64,000 nt of DNA from Paracoccus shanxieyensis (GTDB taxonomy: Bacteria; Pseudomonadota; Alphaproteobacteria; Rhodobacterales; Rhodobacteraceae): positions 186,001 to 250,000 of the forward strand of contig NZ_WMII01000003.1 of NCBI RefSeq assembly GCF_009711265.1, in the 5' to 3' direction. The stretch's first letter is position 1. Each line of letters starts with the position of its first letter. This document shows positions 47,090 to 58,376 of the stretch, one piece after another. Made by a program: the position numbers and the translations under genes. A model generated the notes under the pieces. That model was not told where the DNA came from, made no database searches, and saw only the letters and a program-made list of their open reading frames with translations.

Positions 47090-48631
47090 ATGAACGGTGT
47101 GATGACGACCAGCGGGCAGACCGTGGAACCCTTTGGCCGTTCGCTTTTCGAGCGGGCCTCGGAACGCGCGCTCAGCCGCGTGGGCGTGGTCGATGTCGGC
47201 TCGAACTCGATCCGGATGGTGGTGTTCGATGGGGCTGCGCGCTCTCCGGCCTATTTCTACAACGAAAAGGTCATGGCGGGGCTGGGGCAGGGGCTGGCCA
47301 CGACCGGCAGGCTGAACCCGGAAGGCGTCAGGCGCGGCATGGTGGCGCTGAAACGCTTTGCCGCGCTGGCCGAAGGCATGGGCATCAAGCCGCTGACCTG
47401 CGTGGCCACCGCTGCCGTGCGCGAGGCCGAGGATGGCCCGGCGTTCCGCAAGGCGGTGGAAAAGGAAACCGGCCTGAAGCTTTGGGTGATCGACGGCGAA
47501 GAGGAAGCCCGGCTTTCCGCGCAGGGCGTCCTGCTGGGCTGGCCCGACGCCAAGGGGCTGGTCTGCGATATCGGCGGCAACTCGATGGAGCTGGCCGAGC
47601 TGGAAAACGGCAAGGTGGGCCGGCGCATTTCGACGCCGCTGGGGCCGTTCCGCCTGCAACAGGTCAAGGGTGGCCAGTCCGGCCTGCGCGACCATATCCG
47701 CGAGATCCTTGAGGATGCCGCCGAGACGCTGGGCCGGGAACATGACCAGATCTATCTGGTCGGCGGGTCGTGGCGGGCCATCGCGCGGCTGGACATGGAG
47801 CGGTCGAACTATCCGATGACGGTGCTGCATGAATACCGCATGTCGTCGCAGGATATCGTGCAGACGGTCAAATGGATCGGTGCGCAGAACCTGTCGGACC
47901 TGCGCGGCAGGCTGGACATCTCGGCCAGCCGGATGGATCTGGTGCCGCTGGCCAGTCAGGTGCTGCGCCAGCTTGCGCTGAGCTTCCGCCCGAAATCGCT
48001 GGCCGTGTCGTCCTATGGTATCCGCGAGGGGCTGCTTTACGAACAGATGCCCGCCAGCCTGCGGTCGCGCGATCCGCTGCTGGAGGCGGCGCGGTTTTCC
48101 GAACGCCAGATGGCGCGCATCCCCGGTTTCGGCAAGCGGCTATATCAGTTCCTTGAGCCGATCTTCAAGAATGTCGGCCCGGAACGCGACCGGCTGATCA
48201 AGGCGGCCTGCCTTCTGCATGACACGACATGGCGCACGCATCCCGATTATCGCGCCGATGCCTGTTTCGACAATGTCACGCGCGCCAATATGGCGGCGCT
48301 GGAACACCCCGAGCGGGTGTTTCTGGGCCTTGCGCTGCTGCATCGCTACAAGAATAGCCGCGCCGGGTCGCCCATGGCGCCGTTGTTTGCACTGCTGAAC
48401 GAAAAGCAGATCGCCGATGCCGAGATCCTTGGCAAAGCCATGCGCTTTGGCGCGATGCTGTCGGTCAAAGACCCGACCGAGGCGGGCGAGCTGCAATTCC
48501 ACCCCAAGAAAAAGATCCTGAAGCTGCACCTGACCAAACTGGGTGAGGCGTTGATGGGCGAGGTTGCGGAATCGCGCTTCAAAACCCTTGCGGCAGCGCT
48601 GGATTCACAACCTGTGATAATATCACATTAG
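47090..48631 (+). CDS. ppx: Exopolyphosphatase (Ppx/GppA family)
   Basis: A 513-residue Ppx/GppA phosphatase that degrades polyphosphate and may hydrolyse pppGpp. The actin-like ATPase fold shows GVVDVGSNSIRMVVFDG, the catalytic Glu in VREAEDG, DGEEEARLSAQGV and CDIGGNSMELAEL. A C-terminal HD-like helical domain includes AACLLHDTTWRTHPDYR. Among three near ATGs I chose 47090, four bases after AGGAG. The 3' end contains a perfect palindrome (48613-48627). Confidence 0.92.
   Translation: MNGVMTTSGQTVEPFGRSLFERASERALSRVGVVDVGSNSIRMVVFDGAARSPAYFYNEKVMAGLGQGLATTGRLNPEGVRRGMVALKRFAALAEGMGIKPLTCVATAAVREAEDGPAFRKAVEKETGLKLWVIDGEEEARLSAQGVLLGWPDAKGLVCDIGGNSMELAELENGKVGRRISTPLGPFRLQQVKGGQSGLRDHIREILEDAAETLGREHDQIYLVGGSWRAIARLDMERSNYPMTVLHEYRMSSQDIVQTVKWIGAQNLSDLRGRLDISASRMDLVPLASQVLRQLALSFRPKSLAVSSYGIREGLLYEQMPASLRSRDPLLEAARFSERQMARIPGFGKRLYQFLEPIFKNVGPERDRLIKAACLLHDTTWRTHPDYRADACFDNVTRANMAALEHPERVFLGLALLHRYKNSRAGSPMAPLFALLNEKQIADAEILGKAMRFGAMLSVKDPTEAGELQFHPKKKILKLHLTKLGEALMGEVAESRFKTLAAALDSQPVIISH
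48613..48627. repeat. Perfect 15-bp palindrome in the ppx 3' end
   Basis: TGTGATA-A-TATCACA overlaps the last codons of ppx. It is like a Crp/Fnr half-site pair but with a 5-base core, one shorter than the usual TGTGA-N6-TCACA. A small GGGC-T5-GCCC hairpin follows at 48631-48643, without a clear T-tail. Confidence 0.45.
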
Positions 48632-48839
48632 GGCTTTTTGCCCCTATGCGCGAAACACCCTGACAATTCCGACAGGTCTGCCTGCGAGCCCTTCAAAGCT
48701 GCGGGCGGGTCTGCGACACTTCCCCCAAGCGGCGCCGAAGGGCAGCCGCTTCAGGGACCGGCGATCACCGTTCTTCAGTAGTCTGGTCAAGCCTCCCCGA
48801 TCTGCCGGTCCCTGCGCTGTCTTCATGCCCCCCTTCAGA
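48632..48839. other. Non-coding spacer with long-range inverted repeats (possible structured RNA)
   Basis: No convincing gene is seen here. CAGGGACCGG (48752-48761) and CCGGTCCCTG (48805-48814) form a perfect 10-base inverted repeat around a 43-base loop that contains GCCTCCCC, an anti-ribosome-site-like stretch. A local hairpin AAGCGG...CCGCTT lies just before (48727-48751). Such a structure fits a small RNA or the folded 3' ends of the converging ppx and dipeptidase transcripts. Confidence 0.35.
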
Positions 48840-49889
48840 TCAAGCCCCCCAGGTCCGTTCCAGCACATTGATCCAGTTGCGGAAGGCGATCTTTTCGACC
48901 AGTTCTCGGCCATAGCCGTGGCTTAGCATGGCTTGGATCAGGTTCTGCAGCTTCGAGGCGTCCGAGATATCCTCGGGCATCTGCGCGCCGTCGTAATCCG
49001 AACCCAGCGCCACGCCATCCTCGCCCAGATGGGCCAGCAGATGGTCCAGATGGCGCAGCATGATATCGAAGCCCTGCATCGGCTCGCGCCGCCCTTCGGG
49101 ATGCAGAAAGCCCACGGCATAGTTCAGCCCGACAAGGCCCCGGCTTTCGGCGATCACGCGAAGCTGCCGGTCGGTCAGGTTGCGCGAACTGGGCGCGACG
49201 GCATGGGCGCAGCTATGGCTGGCCACCAGCGGTGCGTCGGACAGGGCGGCAATGTCGTCAAAGCCCTTTTCATTCAGATGCGACAGATCCAGCAGGATGC
49301 GCAGAGTGTTGCATTCGCGGACCAGATCCTTGCCCTCAGGCGTCAGCCCCGGCCCGGTATCGGGCGACGACGGAAAGGCAAAGGGCACGCCATGGCCGTA
49401 GGCCGTCGGTCGCGACCAGACCGGCCCCAGCGACCGCAGCCCCATCGCGTGCCAGACATGCAGCGCGTCCATGTCGGCGATGGGCTCGGCGCCCTCGATA
49501 TGCAGGATGGCGGCGATGCGGCCTTCGGCGATGGTCTGGCGGATCTGGGCGGCGGTCTTGCAGATGGTCAGCTGGCCCATGCGCTGCATCGCCATCAGTT
49601 GCCCGGCCTGAACCAGCGCATGGGGCAGGGCGTCGGCGCTGGCGACTTCCTCGGGCAGGGGCAGCGCGAACGGAGGGTTCGCTTTCAGCACGCTGGCCAG
49701 CGCATCGTCCGGCCCCGGCGCGTCCGGCGTCCAGATCGCGAAGAAGCCGCCGACCATGCCGCCCGCCTGCATCCGCGGCAGGTCCAGATGCCCGGTGCCA
49801 TCGCCTTGCAGCCACAGCCGGTCGCGCGCAGCCCCGGCAGCCACCATGCGTTGCAGGAAATCGTTATGCCCGTCGAAAACCGGAATCAT
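48840..49889 (-). CDS. Membrane dipeptidase (renal dipeptidase family, M19)
   Basis: A 349-residue zinc dipeptidase. The metal ligands are in VFDGHNDF (HxD), LHIEGAEPI (bridging Glu), and SHSCAHAV (two His), with GSDYDG near the C-terminus. No signal peptide is present when started at MIPVFDGHND (49889), so a cytoplasmic location is likely. An ATG 21 bases upstream is possible but has no ribosome site. It hydrolyses dipeptides, often including D-residue ones; the in vivo substrate is unknown. Divergent from the ABM gene. Confidence 0.9.
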   Translation of the reverse strand: MIPVFDGHNDFLQRMVAAGAARDRLWLQGDGTGHLDLPRMQAGGMVGGFFAIWTPDAPGPDDALASVLKANPPFALPLPEEVASADALPHALVQAGQLMAMQRMGQLTICKTAAQIRQTIAEGRIAAILHIEGAEPIADMDALHVWHAMGLRSLGPVWSRPTAYGHGVPFAFPSSPDTGPGLTPEGKDLVRECNTLRILLDLSHLNEKGFDDIAALSDAPLVASHSCAHAVAPSSRNLTDRQLRVIAESRGLVGLNYAVGFLHPEGRREPMQGFDIMLRHLDHLLAHLGEDGVALGSDYDGAQMPEDISDASKLQNLIQAMLSHGYGRELVEKIAFRNWINVLERTWGA

Positions 49890-50007
49890 GCCTTGCGTCC
49901 CCTTGTTCATGCCGGGCGCACCATGCGCCGGTTGCAAAGCACCTTCAACACTGGCCCGCAACGCCCTATCCTGATCGTGAGCCAAGCAAGGGAGGGGAGC
50001 CCAAGCC

Positions 50008-50331
50008 ATGACACGCATCGCCAAGGATTTCAGCGGCCAGACCGTCATCTGCACCTTCGAGGTGACGCCTGGATCGGCCCATGACGTGCTGGATGCGCTG
50101 AGCGACGCCTATGATCAGGTGATCCGGCATCAGCCCGGCTATATCTCGGGGGCGATGCATCTGAACGACGCGCAGACGCGCATCGCCACCTATTCGCAAT
50201 GGCAGGACCGCCGCGATTATCAGGCCATGCTGCGCAGCGCGGAAATGCGCGAACGCAACCGCGCCATCCACGCCATGTGCCGCCATTTCGAGCCGGTGAT
50301 GTATGAGGTCATCGACACCTGGAAGGTGTGA
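50008..50331 (+). CDS. ABM (antibiotic biosynthesis monooxygenase) domain protein
   Basis: A 107-residue ferredoxin-like alpha/beta protein of the ABM superfamily. The pattern CTFEVTPGSAHDVLDALSDA followed by HQPGYISGAMHLNDAQTRIATYSQWQDRRDYQAML is typical. Members include monooxygenases and haem-degrading enzymes, but most small stand-alone ones are uncharacterised. GGGAGGGGAG upstream is a strong ribosome site. Confidence 0.8.
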   Translation: MTRIAKDFSGQTVICTFEVTPGSAHDVLDALSDAYDQVIRHQPGYISGAMHLNDAQTRIATYSQWQDRRDYQAMLRSAEMRERNRAIHAMCRHFEPVMYEVIDTWKV

Positions 50332-50431
50332 CGGCACGGTGCGAAAAGCGCGGGGCGATCTTGTGCTTTGATGATGCATTGCGCCCGCCTTGCCCCTAGT
50401 CTTGTCCCAAGGGCGTGACAAAGGGACGGAT

Positions 50432-51067
50432 ATGGCGGGACGGATCATCACGGTGGCGCAGCAAAAGGGCGGCTCGGGCAAAACGACGCTGGCCGTCAAT
50501 CTGGCGGTTTCGCTGCTGCATCAGGGACATAGCGTGGCGCTGCTGGACACGGACTCGCAGGGCAGTCTGGGCCGCTGGTTCATGGAGCGGCTGGACCGTC
50601 TGGGCGAGAATGAGGCGCTGGAATTCGGCACCTCCTCGGCCTGGGGGGCAAGCTACGAATCCGAAAAGCTGAAGAAGCGCTTCGATTTCGTCATCATCGA
50701 CACGCCGCCCAAGATCGACAGCGATCTGCGGCCTGCGCTGCGGGTGGCCGATCTGGTCGTCGTGCCGGTCGCCAGCAGTCAGGTCGATCTTTGGGCGACC
50801 GAGGGCGTGCTGGATCTGGCGCAGCGCGAGAAATGCGACACGCTGATCGTGCTGAACCGCACCCGCCCCAATACCCGCCTTGCCGCCGAGATTGCGGGAA
50901 AGGCCAGCGATCTTGGGGCCGAGGTGGCCGCCGCGCAGATCGCCAATCGCGTGGCCTATGCCGAAACGCTGGGGACTGGCCTTGCAGCCGCCGATCTGGC
51001 CAAAAGCAGCACCGCCAAATCCGAAATGGACACGCTGACGCGCGAGGTACTGACATGGCTGCCGTAA
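50432..51067 (+). CDS. Orphan ParA-family ATPase
   Basis: A 211-residue ParA/MinD-type ATPase. The deviant Walker A is QQKGGSGKTT (10-19); LDTDSQGSLGRW and FVIIDTPPKIDS follow. It lacks the N-terminal DNA-binding extension of plasmid ParA and has no parB partner next to it. Such short orphans position protein clusters or act in cell division and chemotaxis. AAGGGACGG precedes the ATG at 50432, and a longer in-frame start is less likely. Confidence 0.85.
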   Translation: MAGRIITVAQQKGGSGKTTLAVNLAVSLLHQGHSVALLDTDSQGSLGRWFMERLDRLGENEALEFGTSSAWGASYESEKLKKRFDFVIIDTPPKIDSDLRPALRVADLVVVPVASSQVDLWATEGVLDLAQREKCDTLIVLNRTRPNTRLAAEIAGKASDLGAEVAAAQIANRVAYAETLGTGLAAADLAKSSTAKSEMDTLTREVLTWLP

Positions 51068-51169
51068 ATCCCGGCAGATAGCTGCCGCGTTCTGCAAAAA
51101 CCTGCCAGAGGGGCGAAACTTTTCCATCCCCCTCGTGTTCCCGTTCCGAGGTCCGCAGGGAGTTGCCAC

Positions 51170-51463
51170 ATGAAGCCCATGCTATCTGCCGCGATATTCG
51201 TGCCGCTTCTGGCCGCAGCCTGCGTGCCGGAATCGCCCACGCCCGACGCGGTTGCCGAACCGCCGCCGGTGGCGAACGACACCTGCGGCGCGAATGGCTA
51301 TCTGCCGCTGATCGGCCAGACGACGCCGAATATCTCGGTCCCGGCCAACAAGGCCTATCGCAGCTATCGCACGGGCGATCCCGTGACCATGGACTACAAC
51401 CCCGAGCGGCTGAATTTTGAACATGCCAAGACCGGCAAGCTGGTCCGCGTCAGCTGCGGTTGA
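51170..51463 (+). CDS. I78-family peptidase inhibitor lipoprotein
   Basis: A 97-residue lipoprotein. The signal peptide ends with lipobox LLAAAC (lipidated Cys about 18). The I78 domain shows CGANGYLPLIGQ and the C-terminal GDPVTMDYNPERLNFEH...VSCG. The family are small serine-peptidase inhibitors (for example AEI from Aspergillus). It converges with uvrB, the two stops being 9 bases apart. Probably in the periplasm or outer membrane. Confidence 0.87.
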   Translation: MKPMLSAAIFVPLLAAACVPESPTPDAVAEPPPVANDTCGANGYLPLIGQTTPNISVPANKAYRSYRTGDPVTMDYNPERLNFEHAKTGKLVRVSCG

Positions 51464-51472
51464 CGGCTGCCT

Positions 51473-53659
<2,187 letters not shown>

Positions 53660-53789
53660 GGTTTCACCTTTGTTCCGACCCCAAATCTGGGGCTTTTGCC
53701 GCGTGATGCAAGCCCCTTTCGCGTTCTGGCTTGCACCTTGGCGCGGCTTGGATGATAACGCAGGCAAGCAAGAACAGAGGGTTCCCGCC

Positions 53790-54101
53790 ATGCGAGTCCG
53801 TATCTATCAGCCTGCCCGCAATGCCATGCAGTCCGGCACGGCCCGCATGAAAAACTGGGTGCTGGATTTTCCCGCCGCCGATGCCCGCGAGATCGATCCG
53901 CTGATGGGCTGGACCAGCAGCGACGACACCCAAAGTCAGGTGCGCCTGCGCTTTGAAACCCGCAAAGAGGCCGAGGATTACGCCAAGGCCAAGGGGCTGG
54001 ATTACGAAGTGATCGAGCCGCGCGCGCGGGCCGCCAATATCCGCGCCCGTGGCTATGGCGAAAACTTCGCGACCGACCGTCGCGCACCCTGGACGCATTG
54101 A
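53790..54101 (+). CDS. NDUFS4-like complex I accessory subunit (ETC complex I subunit)
   Basis: A 103-residue homologue of the 18-kDa AQDQ/NDUFS4 subunit of complex I. The core is [30 protein letters not shown] and [16 protein letters not shown]. The Paracoccus enzyme is known to have this subunit; in mitochondria it stabilises the NADH-binding arm. The start at 53790 matches the homologous N-terminus [14 protein letters not shown]. Divergent from uvrB; a terminator follows. Confidence 0.93.
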   Translation: MRVRIYQPARNAMQSGTARMKNWVLDFPAADAREIDPLMGWTSSDDTQSQVRLRFETRKEAEDYAKAKGLDYEVIEPRARAANIRARGYGENFATDRRAPWTH

Positions 54102-54131
54102 CGCGCCAGCACCATTGCAGACGCTGATCCC

Positions 54132-54157
54132 GGCCACCTTGCAAAAGGTGGCCTTTT
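54132..54157 (+). terminator. Intrinsic terminator of the NDUFS4-like gene
   Basis: GGCCACCTT and AAGGTGGCC form a perfect 9-bp stem around a 4-base loop, followed by TTTT and a further T-rich stretch. It ends 30-55 bases after the stop codon. Confidence 0.88.
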
Positions 54158-54193
54158 GCTTTTTGCGCCGCGCTTGTTCTGGGGATGTCAAAA

Positions 54194-54236
54194 ATTTACA
54201 AAATCACGCATCCAGCAGTGAATTTATTTACAAAAT
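54194..54236. promoter_or_regulatory. Paired 11-bp direct repeats upstream of acs
   Basis: ATTTACAAAAT occurs at 54194-54204 and again, identical, at 54226-54236, 32 bases apart (three helical turns), in an AT-rich island of an otherwise GC-rich sequence 140-180 bases before acs. It resembles the TTTGCAAA-type sites of RamB/ScfR short-chain acyl regulators, with one base different. Likely an operator for acetate-responsive control; inferred. Confidence 0.5.
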
Positions 54237-54262
54237 TATCATGTCAAGAAAAGGGTTTGTCA

Positions 54263-54295
54263 GCTTGCGGCTGTAGTATTAACTTGATCGCAAGC
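54263..54295. repeat. Inverted repeat in the acs leader
   Basis: GCTTGCG and CGCAAGC are perfect 7-base arms separated by 19 bases, between the direct repeats and the acs start. It may be a leader hairpin or a second operator. Confidence 0.4.
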
Positions 54296-54373
54296 GATAT
54301 GGGTGAATCGTTCCGCCATCTGGGGAGAGATCCGGACACGGTCCATATCGACCAGCGCGTTGAGGAGGCCGCC

Positions 54374-56332
54374 ATGTCCGTTGAAAGCACAGCCAAACAT
54401 CCGATTCCGGCAGGGTTCGAGGATGCCTTGGCCAAACCTGCCGATTATACCCGGCTTTATGACGAATCGATCCGCGATCCGCAGGGGTTCTGGGGGCGCG
54501 AAGCCAAGCGCATCGACTGGATCACCCCCTTTACCAAGGTGAAGGACACCGATTTCACCATGGGGCAGGTGTCCATCAAATGGTTCGAGGACGGCGCGCT
54601 GAATGCCTCGGTCAACTGCATCGACCGGCATCTGGCCGACCGCGCCGACCAGACCGCGATCATCTTTGAACCCGACGATCCGAAATCGCCCGCGCGCCAC
54701 ATCACCTATGCCGAGCTGTCGGACAAGGTGAACCGCTTCGCCAATGTGCTGCTGAGCCAGGGCGTCATGCGCGGCGACCGCGTGGTCATCTATCTGCCGA
54801 TGATCCCCGAAGCTGCCTATGCCATGCTGGCCTGCGCCCGGATCGGCGCGGTGCATTCCGTGGTGTTTGCGGGCTTTTCGCCCGACGCGCTGTCCAACCG
54901 CGTCAATGATTGCGGCGCCAAGCTGGTCATCACCGCCGATACCGCGCCGCGCGGCGGCCGCCGCACCAACCTGAAATCCAATGCCGATGCCGCCTTGCTG
55001 CATTGTTCGGAAAAGGTCCGCTGCCTTGTCGTCAAGCATACCGGCGACCAGACCACATGGATCGACGGCCGCGACGTGGATGTGCTGAAGCTGATGGAGG
55101 AGGTCAGCCCGGAATGCCCGCCGCGTCCGATGGGGGCCGAGGATCCGCTGTTCATCCTGTATACCTCGGGCTCAACTGGGCGGCCCAAGGGCGTGGTGCA
55201 TACGACAGGCGGCTATCTGGTCTATGCCGCGATGACCCATGAATATGTCTTTGATTACAAGGACGGCGACATCTTCTGGTGCACCGCCGATGTCGGCTGG
55301 GTGACGGGGCACAGCTATATCGTCTATGGCCCCTTGGCCAATGGCGCCACCACGCTGATGTTTGAAGGCGTGCCGACCTATCCCGATGCCGGGCGCTTCT
55401 GGGATGTCTGCGACAAGCACAAGGTCACGCAGTTCTATACCGCGCCCACCGCGATCAGGGCGCTGATGGGGCAGGGTCCGGAATGGGTCGACAAGCACGA
55501 CCTGTCCAGCCTGCGCATCCTTGGCACCGTGGGCGAACCGATCAACCCCGAGGCATGGGTCTGGTATGACCAGCATGTCGGCAAGGGCCGCTGCCCCATC
55601 GTCGACACATGGTGGCAGACCGAAACCGGCGGCCACATGATCACCTCGCTGCCCGGCGCGATCGAGGCAAAGCCCGGCTCGGCCACGCTGCCCTTCTTCG
55701 GCGTCAAGCCCGAGGTGCTGGATGCCGCCTCGGGCCAGATCATCGAAGGCAACGGCGTCGAGGGCGTTCTGGCCATCGCCGACAGCTGGCCCGGCCAGAT
55801 GCGCACGTTGTGGGGCGATCATGACCGCTTCATGGAGGCCTATTTCCAGCAATATCCCGGCTATTACTTCACCGGCGATGGCTGCCGCCGCGATCAGGAC
55901 GGCTATTACTGGATCACCGGCCGCGTTGATGATGTCATCAACGTCTCGGGTCACCGCATGGGCACGGCCGAGGTGGAATCGGCACTGGTCGCACATGAGA
56001 AGGTCGCCGAGGCGGCGGTGGTCGGCTATCCGCATCAGATCAAGGGGCAAGGCATCTATGCCTATGTCACGCTGATGAATGGCATCCAGCCCTCGGACGA
56101 TCTGCGCCGCGAGCTGGAAGGCTGGGTCCGCAACGAGATCGGCCCCATCGCCAAGCCCGACCTGATCCAATGGGCGCCGGGCCTGCCCAAGACCCGTTCC
56201 GGCAAGATCATGCGCCGCATCCTGCGCAAGATCGCCGAGGACGATTTCGGCAGTCTGGGCGATACCTCGACGCTGGCCGATCCCGGCGTCGTCGATGAAT
56301 TGATCGAGAACCGGATGAACCGGGCCTCTTGA
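54374..56332 (+). CDS. acs: Acetyl-coenzyme A synthetase
   Basis: A 652-residue ANL enzyme that converts acetate, ATP and CoA to acetyl-CoA. AMP-binding [11 protein letters not shown] is near 260; [49 protein letters not shown] and the Lys-acetylation site [13 protein letters not shown] are all present. AGGAGG precedes the ATG at 54374; upstream in-frame residues are AT-rich leader and not protein-like. It is followed by an MFS permease and a receiver protein on the same strand, a plausible acetate uptake and use unit. Confidence 0.96.
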   Translation: MSVESTAKHPIPAGFEDALAKPADYTRLYDESIRDPQGFWGREAKRIDWITPFTKVKDTDFTMGQVSIKWFEDGALNASVNCIDRHLADRADQTAIIFEPDDPKSPARHITYAELSDKVNRFANVLLSQGVMRGDRVVIYLPMIPEAAYAMLACARIGAVHSVVFAGFSPDALSNRVNDCGAKLVITADTAPRGGRRTNLKSNADAALLHCSEKVRCLVVKHTGDQTTWIDGRDVDVLKLMEEVSPECPPRPMGAEDPLFILYTSGSTGRPKGVVHTTGGYLVYAAMTHEYVFDYKDGDIFWCTADVGWVTGHSYIVYGPLANGATTLMFEGVPTYPDAGRFWDVCDKHKVTQFYTAPTAIRALMGQGPEWVDKHDLSSLRILGTVGEPINPEAWVWYDQHVGKGRCPIVDTWWQTETGGHMITSLPGAIEAKPGSATLPFFGVKPEVLDAASGQIIEGNGVEGVLAIADSWPGQMRTLWGDHDRFMEAYFQQYPGYYFTGDGCRRDQDGYYWITGRVDDVINVSGHRMGTAEVESALVAHEKVAEAAVVGYPHQIKGQGIYAYVTLMNGIQPSDDLRRELEGWVRNEIGPIAKPDLIQWAPGLPKTRSGKIMRRILRKIAEDDFGSLGDTSTLADPGVVDELIENRMNRAS

Positions 56333-56338
56333 TCGACC

Positions 56339-56362
56339 GCGCGGCGGATGCGTCTGCCGCGC
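56339..56362 (+). other. Hairpin between acs and the MFS permease
   Basis: GCGCGGCGGA and TCTGCCGCGC pair (one G-U) around TGCG, 7 bases after the acs stop. AAAA rather than a T-run follows, so it may stabilise the acs mRNA end or attenuate rather than end transcription. The rest of the 207-base spacer shows no gene. Confidence 0.45.
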
Positions 56363-56539
56363 CAAAACGGGGAGGCTGCGTCCGGCTGGGGAGATCCGGG
56401 CGCAGAACGGGAAAGCCGCTCATAAGGGCGGATCAAGCGCATCAGCATGACCGACCCGTGCCCGGCAACCCGCCGGACCGGCCGGAGGCATGATGCCGGT
56501 CAATGGCCAGTGCAGGCTGGCTTTCAGGGGAGGAAACCC

Positions 56540-58321
56540 ATGGCTTACAATACCGCAGAAGTCGGAGAGGTGCGGTCGCGCCCGATGACCGCTGAGGAGA
56601 AAAAGGTCATCATCGCCTCATCGGCGGGGACGATCTTTGAATGGTATGATTTTTACCTTTACGGCTCGCTGGCGGCGATCATCGGCGCGCAGTTCTTTAC
56701 CGCGTTTCCCGAAGCCACCCGCAACGTCTTCGCGCTGCTGGCCTTTGCTGCGGGCTTCATCGTGCGGCCCTTCGGCGCGCTGGTCTTTGGCTCGCTGGGC
56801 GATCTGGTCGGGCGGAAATACACTTTCCTTGTCACCATCCTGATCATGGGCATCTCGACCTTTCTGGTCGGCCTGCTGCCGGGATATGCCAGCTGGGGCG
56901 TCGCCGCGCCGATCATCCTGATCGCGCTGCGGATGCTTCAGGGTCTGGCGCTGGGGGGCGAATATGGCGGCGCCGCGGTCTATGTGGCCGAACACGCGCC
57001 TGCCAACCGCCGCGGCTTCTACACCGCCTTCATCCAGACCACGGCCACGCTGGGTCTGCTGTTGTCGCTGATCGTCATCCTGATCGTGCAGGGTTATGTG
57101 AACGGCAATTACCCGATGGTCGGCGTCGTCGATCTGCAGGGCAATCCGGTCCTTGGCGCAGATGGCCAGCAGACCATGATCTCGGCTTTCAACAGCTGGG
57201 GCTGGCGTATCCCGTTCCTGGGCTCGATCTTCCTGCTGCTGATTTCGCTGTATATCCGCCTGCAGATGGAAGAATCCCCCGCCTTCAAGAAGATGAAGGA
57301 AGAGGGCCGCACCTCGAAAGCCCCCATGCGCGAGGCGTTCGGCAACTGGAAGAACGGCAAGATCGCGCTGATCGCGCTGTTCGGCCTGACCGCAGGTCAA
57401 GCCGTGGTCTGGTATTCGGGCCAGTTCTACGCGCTGTTCTTCGTGCAGAACGTGGTCAAGGTCGACAGCTTCAGCGCCAACGTCTTCGTGGCATGGTCGC
57501 TGATCCTTGGAACGGGCGGGTTCCTGTTCTTCGGCTCGCTGTCGGACCGCATCGGCCGCAAGCCGATCATTCTGGCGGGCTGCCTGATCGCCGCGCTGAC
57601 CTATTTCCCGGTCTTTGAACACCTGACCCGCACGGCGAACCCGATGCTGTATCAGGCGCAGCAGACGCCGGTTACGGTCAGCCATGCGCCGGGCGATTGT
57701 TCGTTCCAGTTCAACCCGACGGGCACGGCCAAGTTCACCTCAAGCTGTGACATCGCCAAGGCCTCGCTGGCCAAGGCCTCGGTGAACTATGAATCGGTCG
57801 AGGCCACGGGCGTCACCACCGTCACCATCGGCGACACGGTGATCCCGTCCTATGACGCCTCGGCGCTGTCGGGCGAGGCACTGGCGGCCGAGAAAGCACG
57901 CTTCGACGGCGCGGTCAGCGCGGCGCTGGGGCAGGCGGGGTATCCGCTGGCGGCCACGGACAATACCACCGTCGCCAAGGCCAACCACTTCTTCGACATC
58001 TTCACCGGCCAGAAGCTGATGATCGTCATCACGCTGACCTATCTGATCCTGCTGGTGACGATGGTTTACGGCCCCATCGCTGCGGCGCTGGTCGAACTGT
58101 TCCCGACCCGCATCCGCTATTCCGGCCTGTCCTTGCCCTATCACATCGGCAATGGCTGGTTTGGGGGTCTGCTGCCCGCGACCGCCTTCGCGATCTCGGC
58201 CCAGACCGGCAATATCTATGCGGGCCTGTGGTATGCGATCGTCGTCGCGCTGATGACGGTGGTGATCGGCACGCTGTTCGTCCCGAACGGCACGCATAAG
58301 AAAGACATCTTCGCGGATTGA
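56540..58321 (+). CDS. MFS metabolite:H+ symporter (MHS family) with large extracytoplasmic loop
   Basis: A 593-residue permease. MHS features are SSAGTIFEWYDFYLYG in helix 1, GDLVGRKYTFL (loop 2-3) and GGEYGGAAVYVAEHAPANRRG. The common length is 430-550; the excess lies between helices 10 and 11 (about residues 360-490), a loop with two Cys (APGDCSFQFNP, TSSCDIAK) followed by a helical part. GGGGAGG precedes the ATG at 56540. Its position after acs suggests uptake of a short organic acid. The substrate is not shown by the sequence. Confidence 0.87.
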   Translation: MAYNTAEVGEVRSRPMTAEEKKVIIASSAGTIFEWYDFYLYGSLAAIIGAQFFTAFPEATRNVFALLAFAAGFIVRPFGALVFGSLGDLVGRKYTFLVTILIMGISTFLVGLLPGYASWGVAAPIILIALRMLQGLALGGEYGGAAVYVAEHAPANRRGFYTAFIQTTATLGLLLSLIVILIVQGYVNGNYPMVGVVDLQGNPVLGADGQQTMISAFNSWGWRIPFLGSIFLLLISLYIRLQMEESPAFKKMKEEGRTSKAPMREAFGNWKNGKIALIALFGLTAGQAVVWYSGQFYALFFVQNVVKVDSFSANVFVAWSLILGTGGFLFFGSLSDRIGRKPIILAGCLIAALTYFPVFEHLTRTANPMLYQAQQTPVTVSHAPGDCSFQFNPTGTAKFTSSCDIAKASLAKASVNYESVEATGVTTVTIGDTVIPSYDASALSGEALAAEKARFDGAVSAALGQAGYPLAATDNTTVAKANHFFDIFTGQKLMIVITLTYLILLVTMVYGPIAAALVELFPTRIRYSGLSLPYHIGNGWFGGLLPATAFAISAQTGNIYAGLWYAIVVALMTVVIGTLFVPNGTHKKDIFAD

Positions 58322-58376
58322 TCCCCGCGCCCGCCGGGCCCTGTCACGGGGCCCGGCATCACCTACGGAGGCCGAC

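Noticed and set aside
48644..48913. 89-codon minus-strand frame between ppx and the dipeptidase gene
   Set aside because: It overlaps the end of the dipeptidase gene, has no ribosome site and no family resemblance; the region is better read as structured non-coding DNA.
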